A stretch of DNA of 64,000 nt from Streptomyces armeniacus (lineage in GTDB: Bacteria > Actinomycetota > Actinomycetes > Streptomycetales > Streptomycetaceae): contig NZ_CP031320.1 in NCBI RefSeq assembly GCF_003355155.1, positions 7,024,185 to 7,088,184 on the forward strand, given 5' to 3'. The notes under the pieces were generated by a model. That model ran no database searches and was not told where the DNA came from. It saw only the letters and a program-made list of their open reading frames with translations. Position 1 is the stretch's first letter. Each line of letters starts with the position of its first letter. Below are positions 31,976 through 41,200 of this stretch, in pieces. A program made the translations under genes and the position numbers.

Positions 31976-32257
31976 ATGCAGCTGATTCCCTGCCCGTGGT
32001 GCGGTGACCGCGACGAAGTGGAGTTCCACTACGGCGGTCAGGCGCACCTCGTCCACCCGGCGGACCCCGACGCGCTCAGCGACGAGGAGTGGGCCGGCTA
32101 CCTGTTCCTGCGGGACAACCCGAAGGGCTGGTTCGAAGAGCGCTGGAGCCACGCGGCGGGCTGCCGCCGGTGGTTCACCGTCGTCCGGCACACCGTCACG
32201 CACGAGGTGCGCGGCAGCCACCGTCCCGGCGAGCGGGTCGCGGTGAGCGCGTCATGA
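31976..32257 (+). CDS. soxD: Sarcosine oxidase delta subunit
   Basis: A 93-residue zinc-binding subunit. CPWCG at 6-10 and a later Cys (AAGCRRWF) with nearby His supply the zinc ligands known for SoxD. The conserved FLRDNPKGWFEERWSHAAGC is present. Its TGA overlaps the alpha-subunit ATG (ATGA). An AGGAGA site precedes the ATG. The SoxB stop is 65 nt upstream. Confidence 0.93.
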   Translation: MQLIPCPWCGDRDEVEFHYGGQAHLVHPADPDALSDEEWAGYLFLRDNPKGWFEERWSHAAGCRRWFTVVRHTVTHEVRGSHRPGERVAVSAS

Positions 32258-35187
32258 ACAGCCACCGGATGCCCGCCGGCGGCCGCGTCGACCGCGCCCG
32301 CCCGCTCACGTTCACCTTCGACGGCACCGCCTACACCGGCTACGAGGGCGACACCCTCGCCTCGGCCCTGCTCGCCAACGGCGTCCGTACGGTCGCCACC
32401 AGCCTCGCGCACGGCCGCCCGCGCGGCGTCTACGCGGCGGGCGTCGACGAGCCCAACGCCCTGGTGGGGCTGGCCCCTTGGGCACCCGCGCCGGACGGGC
32501 GAGGCACGCACGGGCAGGGTGCGCCCGGGCAGGGTGCGCCCGGCCCCGGTCCGTACGCGCCCGCGCGGCCCGCCGAGCCGATGGCGCAGGCCACCGTGAC
32601 CGAGCTGTACGACGGCCTGCGCGCCGTCTCCCTGCGCGGCAAGGGGCGGCTCGACCCGGACGAGCCGGGTGACCACGGCCGGCACGACACCATGCACGCG
32701 CACTGCGACGTGCTCGTCGTCGGCGCCGGCCCGGCCGGGCTGACCGCCGCCCGTACGGCCGCCGCCACAGGCGCCCGCGTCGTACTGCTCGACGAGCAGC
32801 CCGAGCTGGGCGGCAGCCTGCTCGGCACCCGCGAACGCGTCGCGGACCGGCCCGCGCTCGAGTGGGTGGGGCGTACGGCCGGCGAGCTGGCCGACCGCAC
32901 GGAGACCACCGTGCTGACCCGTACGACCGCGCTGGGCTGCTACGACCACAACCACGTGGTGGCCGCCGAACGGCAGGCGCCCGCGTACGGCGGGGGCGGC
33001 CGGCTGTGGCTGATCCGCGCGCGCCGCGTCGTGTTCGCCACCGGCGCCCACGAGCGGCCGCTGCTGTTCGCCGACAACGACCGGCCCGGCGTCATGCTGG
33101 CGGGCGCGGCACGCACGTACGCCAACCGCTACGCCGCGCTGCCCGGCCGCCGCGCCGTCGTCTGCACCAACAACGACAGCGCGTACGCCGCCGCCCTCGA
33201 ACTGGCCGACGCGGGCCTGGAGATCGCCCGGATCGCGGACGCCCGCGACGAGGTGCCGCCGTACTGGGCGGCGCTCTGCGCCGACCGGCACATCGAAGTG
33301 TCCGCCGGGCACGTCGCGGCCGGCAGCCGCGGCGGCGCGGACGGCGCCGTCACCGCCGCGCTCCTCGCGGCGCGGGACGCGGACGGCGCCGCGCCCGCCG
33401 CGCCCGAGGCCGTGGCCTGCGACCTGCTGCTGGTCAGCGGCGGCTGGAACCCGGCGGTGCAGCTGCACACGCAGTCCGGCGGCCGTACGCGCTACGACGA
33501 GCGGCTGTGCTGCCACGTCCCGTACGAGCCGGACCCGCGCCGCCGCGTCGCGGGCGCCGCGCGGGGCCTCGTACGGCTGGGGGACTGCCTCGCCGACGGC
33601 GCCGCCGCCGGCGCGGACGCCGCGACCGACCTGGGTCTGACCGCCGGGCAGACGCCGCGCCCGCCGGGCGCCTGGGAGCCCGAACCGGTGCCGCCGCGCT
33701 GGCCGCTGGCCCCGTACGGGGGCGACCTTGGGGCGCACTACGTCGACCTGCAGCGGGATGCCACGCTCGCCGGCATCGAGCGGGCCGTCGGCAGCGGCAT
33801 GCGCTCCGTCGAGCACGTCAAGCGCTACACCACCATCGGCACCGCCCACGACCAGGGCCGCACCTCCGGTGTCACCGCCGCCGCGGCCACGGCCGCCGCG
33901 CTGGGCGTGCCGGTCGCGGAACTGGGCACGACGACGCACCGGCCGCCGTACACGCCCGTGCCGTTCGCGCTGCTCGCGGGCCGCGCGCGGGGGCGGCTGC
34001 ACGACCCGGTGCGTACGACGCCGCTGCACGCCCGGCACGTCGCGCGCGGCGCCGTCTTCGAGGACGTCGGGCAGTGGAAGCGGCCCCGCTACTACCCGCT
34101 GCCCGGCGAGGACATGGCGGCGGCGGTGGACCGCGAGTGCCGGGCGGCCCGCGAGGGCGTCGCGTGCATGGACGTCTCCACCCTCGGCAAGATCGACATT
34201 CAGGGCCCGGACGCCGCCGAGTTCCTGAACCGGGTCTACACCAACGGCTTCGCCAAGCTCCGCGTCGGCTCCAGCCGTTACGGCGTCATGTGCACCGCCG
34301 ACGGCATGGTCTTCGACGACGGCGTGACGATGCGGCTCGCCGAGGACCACTTCCGGATGAGCACCACCACCGGCAACGCCGCCGCCGTACTGGACTGGCT
34401 GGAGGAGTGGCTCCAGACGGAGTGGCCGGACCTGCGCGTGTTCTGCACCTCCGTGACCGAGCAGTGGGCCGGCGTCGCCGTGGCCGGCCCCCGCGCCCGT
34501 ACGGTGCTGGCCCGGCTCGCCCCGGAACTGCCGCTGGACAACGCCGAGTTCCCGTTCATGGCGTGGCGCGACGCCGAGGTCGCCGGGCTGGCCGCGCGCG
34601 TCGCGCGGATCAGCTTCTCCGGCGAACTCGCCTTCGAGGTCTACGTCTCCGGCTGGTACGGCCGCGCCCTCTGGGACGCCGTCCTGGACGCCGGAGCGGA
34701 CGAGGGCATCACGCCGTACGGCACCGAGACGATGCACGTGCTGCGGGCCGAGAAGGGCTACGTGATCGTCGGACAGGACACCGACGGCACCGTCACCCCG
34801 CAGGACCTGGGCATGGACTGGGTGGTGTCCAAGCGGAAGGACTTCATCGGCCGGCGCTCGTACACGCGCCCCGACACGGCCCGTACGGACCGCAAGCACC
34901 TCGTCGGGCTGCTCCCGTGGGACACGCGCGAACTCCTCCCCGAGGGCGGCCACATCACGGAGGACGACCCCGGCGAACGGCCCGCGACGCCGGTCCCGTC
35001 GCTCGGCCACGTCACCTCCAGCTACCGCAGCGCGGCGCTCGGCCGCACCTTCGCGCTCGCCCTCGTACGGGGCGGCCGGGAGCGCATCGGCGGCACGGTG
35101 CACGTGCCGCTCGGCGACCGGACCGTGGCCGCCGAGGTCACCGAGCCGGTCTTCTACGACAGGGAAGGGAGCCGCAGGGATGGCTGA
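32254..35187 (+). CDS. soxA: Sarcosine oxidase alpha subunit
   Basis: The 977-residue subunit has an N-terminal ferredoxin-like segment (FTFDGTAYTGYEGDTLASAL), an NAD-binding domain (VLVVGAGPAGLTAARTAA, about 152-169) and a C-terminal aminomethyltransferase-like folate domain (CMDVSTLGKIDIQGPDAAEFL onward) that passes the methyl carbon to tetrahydrofolate. A Gly/Gln/Pro-rich insert at about 84-110 comes from a 15-bp tandem repeat (GGGCAGGGTGCGCCC, about 32513-32545) and is not typical. Start ATG overlaps soxD; the end overlaps soxG by 8 bp, indicating tight coupling. Confidence 0.94.
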   Translation: MNSHRMPAGGRVDRARPLTFTFDGTAYTGYEGDTLASALLANGVRTVATSLAHGRPRGVYAAGVDEPNALVGLAPWAPAPDGRGTHGQGAPGQGAPGPGPYAPARPAEPMAQATVTELYDGLRAVSLRGKGRLDPDEPGDHGRHDTMHAHCDVLVVGAGPAGLTAARTAAATGARVVLLDEQPELGGSLLGTRERVADRPALEWVGRTAGELADRTETTVLTRTTALGCYDHNHVVAAERQAPAYGGGGRLWLIRARRVVFATGAHERPLLFADNDRPGVMLAGAARTYANRYAALPGRRAVVCTNNDSAYAAALELADAGLEIARIADARDEVPPYWAALCADRHIEVSAGHVAAGSRGGADGAVTAALLAARDADGAAPAAPEAVACDLLLVSGGWNPAVQLHTQSGGRTRYDERLCCHVPYEPDPRRRVAGAARGLVRLGDCLADGAAAGADAATDLGLTAGQTPRPPGAWEPEPVPPRWPLAPYGGDLGAHYVDLQRDATLAGIERAVGSGMRSVEHVKRYTTIGTAHDQGRTSGVTAAAATAAALGVPVAELGTTTHRPPYTPVPFALLAGRARGRLHDPVRTTPLHARHVARGAVFEDVGQWKRPRYYPLPGEDMAAAVDRECRAAREGVACMDVSTLGKIDIQGPDAAEFLNRVYTNGFAKLRVGSSRYGVMCTADGMVFDDGVTMRLAEDHFRMSTTTGNAAAVLDWLEEWLQTEWPDLRVFCTSVTEQWAGVAVAGPRARTVLARLAPELPLDNAEFPFMAWRDAEVAGLAARVARISFSGELAFEVYVSGWYGRALWDAVLDAGADEGITPYGTETMHVLRAEKGYVIVGQDTDGTVTPQDLGMDWVVSKRKDFIGRRSYTRPDTARTDRKHLVGLLPWDTRELLPEGGHITEDDPGERPATPVPSLGHVTSSYRSAALGRTFALALVRGGRERIGGTVHVPLGDRTVAAEVTEPVFYDREGSRRDG

Positions 35188-35959
35188 CACGGTCGCGACA
35201 CTCCCCGGAACGCTCACCCACTCGGCGCCGCAGCCGCCGGAGCCGCCGCCGGGACAGCCGTACGGGCGGCGCTCACCGCTCCAGGACCGCGCGGACGAGC
35301 TGGCGCGGGCAGGACGCCCCGGACCGTACGGGGTGGAGCTGCGGGAGGTGCCGTTCCTCACGCAGTTCAACCTGCGCGTACGGGAGCGGGGCCCGCGGTC
35401 GGCGTACGGGTTGCTCCCCGCGGCGCCGCTCGACTTCCCGCTGCCGCTGGCCCTGCCCGGCACGCCCAACACGGTGCTGCGCTCCGGGGACCGTGCCGCC
35501 GTCTGGCTCGGCCCCGACGAGTGGCTGATCGTCACCCCGCCGGGCACGGCCGCCGAGACCGACGACACGCTGCGCGCCGCGGCGGACACGGCACGCGGCG
35601 CGGACGGCGGCGGCGAAGGCGGAGGCGGCTCCGGCTCCGGCAGCGACGGCGGCGTGGACATCGCGTACACCGACGTGTCCGCGCACAGCACCACGCTGCG
35701 GCTCGGCGGCGCCCGCGCACGGGACGTCCTGCGCAAGGTCTGCCCGATCGACCTGCACCCGCGGGTGTTCGGCAGCGGCGCGTGCGCGCAGACGCTGCTG
35801 GCGGGCGGGGCCCGGGTGCTGCTGGTGGCCGACCGGGAGCCGGACGGCTTCCTGGTCTTCGTACGCGCGTCCTTCGCCGACTACGTCACCGACTGGCTGC
35901 TCGACTCCATGACCGAGTACGCCGCGGGTGACGGGCACTTCAGGAACGAGGAAAGGTAG
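35180..35959 (+). CDS. soxG: Sarcosine oxidase gamma subunit
   Basis: A 259-residue subunit related to GcvT. The conserved middle PNTVLRSGDRAAVWLGPDEWLIV (split: PNTVLRSGDR, AVWLGPDEWLIV) and the end DVSAHSTTLRL, RKVCPIDLHPRVF, FLVFVRASFADYVTDWLLD identify SoxG. A Gly/Ser-rich insert of ~25 residues (about 140-155 region, GGGEGGGGSGSGSDGG) interrupts the domain, again strain-specific. SoxG completes the heterotetramer with SoxB, SoxD and SoxA. It overlaps soxA by 8 bp. Confidence 0.92.
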   Translation: MADTVATLPGTLTHSAPQPPEPPPGQPYGRRSPLQDRADELARAGRPGPYGVELREVPFLTQFNLRVRERGPRSAYGLLPAAPLDFPLPLALPGTPNTVLRSGDRAAVWLGPDEWLIVTPPGTAAETDDTLRAAADTARGADGGGEGGGGSGSGSDGGVDIAYTDVSAHSTTLRLGGARARDVLRKVCPIDLHPRVFGSGACAQTLLAGGARVLLVADREPDGFLVFVRASFADYVTDWLLDSMTEYAAGDGHFRNEER

Positions 35960-35962
35960 CTC

Positions 35963-36121
35963 ATGGTGCAGCGTGTTCGTGGGTTGGTGGCTCCGGGTCG
36001 GGATGAGCCGGTGCGGGTGGAGACGGTGGTGGTGCCGGATCCGGGGCCGGGTGAGGCGGTGGTGGCCGTCCAGGCGTGCGGGGTGTGGCACGTACGCACC
36101 GAAGGGACGGTTCCGAGTTGA
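35963..36121 (+). pseudogene. 5' stump of S-(hydroxymethyl)mycothiol dehydrogenase gene
   Basis: The 52-codon ORF reads MVQRVRGLVAPGRDEPVRVE, then TVVVPDPGPGEAVVAVQACGVWH. This is the distinctive N-terminus of the zinc-dependent mycothiol-linked formaldehyde dehydrogenase (normally ~360 residues, continuing CGVCHTDLHY). Here the homology stops at ACGVWH, with the zinc-ligand Cys replaced by Trp, followed by unrelated codons and TGA. It starts 3 nt after soxG with an AAAGG site, so it belonged to the sox operon and would have dealt with formaldehyde released from N-methyl groups. Confidence 0.8.
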
Positions 36122-36280
36122 GCGGCGACCCCGGCTTCAGCAACTACCAGAACGAGATCTACCTCCACGGTCTCGAGGACCGCCACCCGCCCTTCACCAC
36201 CGACTTCACCGCGCCCGAGGCGTCCGCGCGGGAGCGGCTGGACCCGGGCCCGTTCCGGTACGTGGCCGGTGCCGCCCGCC
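36118..36280 (+). pseudogene. Stump of an FMN-dependent alpha-hydroxy-acid oxidase (lactate 2-monooxygenase-like)
   Basis: From about 36121 the translation SGDPGFSNYQNEIYLHGLED, then FTTDFTAPEASARERLDPGPFRYVAGAA, matches the N-terminus of Streptomyces lactate 2-monooxygenase-type proteins (xYQNEIYLxGL...YVAGxAG). Homology ends after YVAGAA; the expected ~330 residues with the FMN-binding barrel and catalytic His are missing. The only in-frame start nearby is TTG 36118. It abuts the dehydrogenase stump, so one or more deletions (or an assembly collapse) joined the two remnants. Confidence 0.7.
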
Positions 36281-36635
36281 CCGGTGCCCGTCTGCGTGTG
36301 CGTCATGCTCTCCCCCGAATCCCGAATCCCGCTTCCCGGTCCCGCTTCCCGATCCCTCACGCCTGCTGCCCGGCCCCCGTCCGCGGCGGCCACCCGCGCG
36401 TACCGAGCGGTAGCTTTCCGGTCGGTTCTAGCGGGGACGGCCGCGCCACCGCAACGCGCCGCCGTACGGGCAAGGGCCCGGGCACGGTTCACCCGGCCGC
36501 GTGTCGCGCCGCGTACGCGTTGACGTCGCGCGTCGTTGAGCTGCGGTTTCACAAACGTACGGAGGGGCGCGGCGCCGCCGCGGTGCCCGTATGCTGGCTG
36601 ATCAGTCGGATCGGCGATACACGAAAGCGGCAGTC
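36281..36635. other. Non-coding stretch after the gene stumps
   Basis: About 355 bp with no credible gene. It begins with short C/T-rich near-repeats of GAATCCC and CTTCCCG (36318-36357) and ends in the leader of the DUF6912 gene. No promoter could be assigned with confidence. Confidence 0.6.
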
Positions 36636-37142
36636 ATGCGCGTCTACGTCCCCCTGACCCTCCCCGCGCTGGCCGAGGCACACCGGGCGGGTGAGCTGGG
36701 CCCCGGCCCCCTCCGTGCGTACGCCGTGACCCCGGGGCTGCGGGAGTGGTACGTGTCCGACGACGTCGAGGAGCTGGAGTACGCGGCGCTCGGCCGCGCG
36801 GCACAGGCGTCTCTACGGCGCCTCGCCACGGACCCGTCGGCCGTACGGCGCCGGGTGGTCGTCGCGCTGGACGTGCCGGACGGCACGGCCGTCGCGGACC
36901 CGGACCGGGGGCTCGACCCGGCGGCGCTGGGCGAGGTGCGGATCGCGGAGGCGGTGCCGCTGTCGAAGGCCGCGGCGGTGCACGTGGACGCGGCGGACGC
37001 CGAGGCCGATGTCGCGGCCGCCGCCGAGGCGTTGGACGCGGCCGACGGGGGCGACGACGACGCCCAGTTCACGGTGGACGGTGCGGACGCGCACGAGCTG
37101 CTGTGGTTCGCCACGCAGGAGATCCCGAACCTGGTCGGCTAG
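36636..37142 (+). CDS. DUF6912 family protein
   Basis: A 168-residue soluble protein, MRVYVPLTLPALAEAHRAGE onward, with AYAVTPGLREWYVSDDVEEL near 28-47 and a C-terminal VDGADAHELLWFATQEIPNLV. This sequence family is conserved in Streptomyces and related genera and has no known function. An Ala/Asp-rich helix-like segment occupies about 115-145. The upstream extension to 36591 is unlikely because family members begin MRVYVPLT. It precedes the HAD hydrolase gene by 69 bp. Confidence 0.83.
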   Translation: MRVYVPLTLPALAEAHRAGELGPGPLRAYAVTPGLREWYVSDDVEELEYAALGRAAQASLRRLATDPSAVRRRVVVALDVPDGTAVADPDRGLDPAALGEVRIAEAVPLSKAAAVHVDAADAEADVAAAAEALDAADGGDDDAQFTVDGADAHELLWFATQEIPNLVG

Positions 37143-37211
37143 GGCCGCCCGCGCGCTGCCGTACGGAAATCTGTTACCGGCCTGTCAGACCCGGCGCGTA
37201 CCGTCGTGCTC

Positions 37212-37964
37212 ATGGGATCGGGGAACGAGAACGGACACAAGCGGGGCCACGATGACCACGGCAAGCACCAGGATCACGGAGACCACAAGGACCGCACCGC
37301 CGGTGCCACCCACATCGTCTGGGACTGGAACGGCACGCTCCTGCACGACATCCACGCGGTGATCGCCGCGACCAACGCCTCCTTCACGGAGCTCGGCCTG
37401 CCGCCGATCACCCTCGACCGCTACCGCGAGCTGTACTGCGTGCCGGTGCCGCGCTTCTACGAGCGGCTGATGGGGCGGCTGCCGACGGACGAGGAGTGGG
37501 AGGTGATGGACACCATCTTCCACCGGCACTACTGGCAGCAGGCCGAGGGCGTCGGACTGACCGAGGGCGCCGCCGAGCTGCTCGCCGCGCGCCAGGAGGC
37601 CGGGCACACGCAGTCGCTGTGTTCGCTGGCCCCGCACGACAGACTGGTGCCGCTGGTGCGGACGCACGGCATCGACGGGCACTTTCTGCGCGTGGACGGC
37701 GTGCGCGGCGGCAGATCCGGCGGCAGCAAGGCGGAGCAGATGGCGCGCCATCTGGGGGCGCTGGACGGCGTCGAGGCGGCCCGTACGGTCGTGGTGGGGG
37801 ACGCCCTGGACGACGCGCTCGCGGCCGCGCACGTGGGCGCGGGGGCGGTGCTGTACACGGGGGGTTCGCACAGCCGGGCCAGCCTGTCGGAGGCCGGGGT
37901 TCCGGTCGTCGACAGCCTTGCCGAGGCCGTCGAAACCGCAGAGCGTATCGCCTCATCTCTCTAG
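37212..37964 (+). CDS. HAD-family hydrolase with His-rich N-terminus
   Basis: A 250-residue haloacid-dehalogenase superfamily phosphatase: motif I VWDWNGTLLHD (about 36-46; nucleophile Asp38 in DWN), motif II Ser in CSLAPHD, motif III Lys in GGSKAEQMA and motif IV VVVGDALDDALAAA. The order and the alpha-helical cap resemble phosphoglycolate phosphatases. The first 32 residues are His/Asp/Lys-rich (HKRGHDDHGKHQDHGDHKD), which is unusual and may bind metal. GTG 37206 is an alternative start. The gene stands alone between DUF6912 and glutamate dehydrogenase. Confidence 0.85.
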   Translation: MGSGNENGHKRGHDDHGKHQDHGDHKDRTAGATHIVWDWNGTLLHDIHAVIAATNASFTELGLPPITLDRYRELYCVPVPRFYERLMGRLPTDEEWEVMDTIFHRHYWQQAEGVGLTEGAAELLAARQEAGHTQSLCSLAPHDRLVPLVRTHGIDGHFLRVDGVRGGRSGGSKAEQMARHLGALDGVEAARTVVVGDALDDALAAAHVGAGAVLYTGGSHSRASLSEAGVPVVDSLAEAVETAERIASSL

Positions 37965-38243
37965 CGCCGCTGGCCACTTCGGCCAAGTTCGCCCCCCGGT
38001 TTTGTACGCATACGGGCCATGACGGGCCCCTGCTCCGGGGAGATAGCCTTGCGCTCGTGATCAGCGCCATATCCGCCGGAGGCGACGAAGCCTCGGCCCC
38101 GCGCCCACCGTGCGACAGCGCTCGGGCTGCCGCTGTTCACCTCTCGTGGCATACCGTCGAGCCTGAGCGGACACACCGCGTTTCGACGTCATGCCCCCGC
38201 CACACCGACGTCACGCAACGGCGCGCGACAGGAGCCAGAGGAC

Positions 38244-41200
38244 ATGCCAACCAAGCTGGACGAAGCAAAGGCCGAGCGGCTCGCGGAGGCCGTACGGGTA
38301 GCCGAGCAGAATCCGATCGGAGGTCAGGCGGAGCAGGGACTGGGGAGTGACACCCTCGCCGTCTACCTCCGGCGCTACTACCTGCACACCGCCCCCGAGG
38401 ACCTGACCGACCGCGACCCGGTCGACATCCTCGGCGCAGCGCTCGCCCACCACCGCCTCGCGGAGCACCGGCCGCAGGGCACGGCGAACGTACGGGCCTA
38501 CACCCCGACCGTCGACGAGCACGGCTGGACCTGCACCCACACCGTCGTCGAAGTCGTCACGGACGACATGCCCTTCCTCGTCGACTCGGTCACCAACGAG
38601 CTGTCCCGGCAGGGCCGTGGCATCCACGTGGTCATCCACCCGCAGATCACCGTCCGCCGCGATGTGACCGGCAAGCTGCTGGAGGTGCTGGACGTCGGCC
38701 GGGACACGCGCTCGGACCGTGACGCGCCCTCCCGCGAGCTGCCGCACGACGCCGTGACGGAGTCCTGGATCCACGTCGAGATCGACCGCGAGACGGACCG
38801 GGAGGACCTCAAGCAGATCAACTCCGATCTGCTGCGCATCCTCTCCGACGTGCGGGAGGCCGTGGAGGACTGGCACAAGATGCGCGCCGCCGCGCTGCGC
38901 ATCGCCGAGGAGCTGCCCGCCGAGCCGACCGCCGACGACCTGCGGGACCTGGAGGTGGAGGAGGCCCGCGAGCTGCTGAACTGGCTCGCGGACGACCACT
39001 TCACGTTCCTGGGCTACCGCGAGTACGAGCTGGCGTCCGAGCCCTCCGACGGCGGTGAGGAGCTGCTGCTGTCCGCCGTGCCCGGCACGGGGCTGGGCAT
39101 CCTGCGCGCCGACCCGCGCCACACCGACGACCAGGGCCACCCGGTCTCGCCGTCGTTCAACCGGCTTCCGGCCGACGCCCGCGCGAAGGCGCGCGAGCAC
39201 AAGCTGCTGGTGCTGACGAAGGCGAACAGCCGCTCGACCGTGCACCGCCGCTCGTATCTCGACTACGTCGGGGTGAAGAAGTTCGACGCCGACGGCAACG
39301 TCATCGGGGAGCGCCGCTTCCTCGGCCTGTTCTCGTCGTCCGCCTACACCGAGTCCGTCCGCCGGGTGCCCGTCATCCGCCGCAAGGTCGCCGAGGTGCT
39401 GTCCACGGCGGGCTTCACGCCGGACAGCCACGACGGCCGCGACCTGCTGCAGATCCTCGAGACGTATCCGCGCGACGAGCTGTTCCAGACGGGCGTTGAG
39501 CAGCTGCGCTCCATCGCCACCTCCGTGCTCTACCTCCAGGAGCGCCGCAAGCTGCGGCTGTATCTGCGGCAGGACGAGTACGGGCGGTACTACTCCGCGC
39601 TGGTCTACCTGCCCCGCGACCGCTACACAACGGGCGTACGCCTCCGCCTGATCGACATCCTCACCGAGGAACTGGGCGGCACCAACGTCGACTTCACCGC
39701 CTGGAACACCGAGTCGATCCTCTCCCGGCTGCACTTCGTCATCCGCGTCACGCCCGGCAGCGAGCTGCCCGAGCTGACCGACGAGGACGCCGACCGGATC
39801 GAGGCGAGGCTGGCCGAGGCGGCCCGCTCCTGGCAGGACGGCTTCAACGAGGCGCTGGTCGCCGAGTGCGGCGAGGAGCAGGCCGCCGAGCTGGCGCACC
39901 GCTACGCCAACGCCTTCCCGGAGGGGTACAAGGCGGACTTCCCGCCCCGTGCCGCCGTGGCCGACCTGCAGTACCTGCAATCCCTCAGCACTCGCGAGGA
40001 CGTGGAGGCGGCGGACCGCGCCGAGGACTTCGCGCTGAGCCTGTACGAGCCGGTGGGCGCCGGGCCCGGCGAGCGCCGCTTCAAGATCTACCGCACGGGC
40101 GAGCCCGTCTCGCTCTCCGCCGTCCTCCCGGTGCTCCAGGCGCTGGGCGTGGAGGTCGTCGACGAGCGCCCGTACGAGCTGCGGTGCGCCGACCGCAGCA
40201 AGGCGTGGATCTACGACTTCGGGCTGCGGATGCCCGCCGCCCAGCTGCAGGAGTTCGGGGACGACGCACGGGACCGCTTCCAGGAGGCGTTCGCCGCCGT
40301 CTGGACCGGGCAGGCCGAGAACGACGGCTTCAACACCCTGGTCTTCTCCGCCGGTCTCGACTGGCGGCAGGCGATGGTGCTGCGGGCGTACGCGAAGTAC
40401 CTGCGCCAGGCGGGCGCCACGTTCAGCCAGGACTACATGGAGGACACCCTCCGGCACAACGTCCACACCACCCGGCTGCTGGTGAACCTGTTCGAGGCGC
40501 GGATGTCCCCGGAGCGCGTCTCCGCCGGGCACGAGCTGACCGACGGGCTGCTGGAGGAGGTGGAGGGCGCCCTGGACCAGGTGGCCAGCCTGGACGAGGA
40601 CCGCATCCTGCGTTCGTTCCTGACCGTCATCAAGGCGACCCTGCGCACCAACTACTTCCAGCAGGACAGCGCCGGCAGTCCGCACACGTACGTCTCGATG
40701 AAGCTGGACCCGCAGCAGATCCCCGATCTGCCGGCGCCGCGGCCCGCGTACGAGATCTGGGTGTACTCGCCCCGGGTCGAGGGCGTCCACCTGCGGTTCG
40801 GCAAGGTCGCACGCGGCGGGCTGCGCTGGTCCGACCGGCGGGAGGACTTCCGTACGGAGATCCTCGGCCTGGTGAAGGCGCAGGAGGTGAAGAACACCGT
40901 CATCGTGCCGGTCGGCGCCAAGGGCGGCTTCGTCGGCAAGCAGCTGCCCGACCCGGGCACGGACCGGGACGCCTGGCAGGCGGAGGGCATCGCCTGCTAC
41001 AAGACGTTCATCTCGGGGCTCCTGGACATCACCGACAACCTCGTCGGCGGCGAGGTCGAGCACCCCGCGGACGTCGTGCGGCACGACGGCGACGACACGT
41101 ACCTGGTGGTCGCGGCCGACAAGGGCACCGCGCAGTTCTCCGACATCGCCAACGAGGTGGCGGTGGCGTACGGGTACTGGCTGGGCGACGCGTTCGCCTC

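Noticed and set aside
32098..35736. 1,212-codon antisense ORF opposite soxA and soxG
   Set aside because: It is a shadow of the well-identified sox genes and carries no recognisable domain.
36118..36657. Long frame reading through the lactate-monooxygenase stump as a complete gene
   Set aside because: Similarity stops at YVAGAA; the remainder is out-of-family, Pro/Arg-rich translation.
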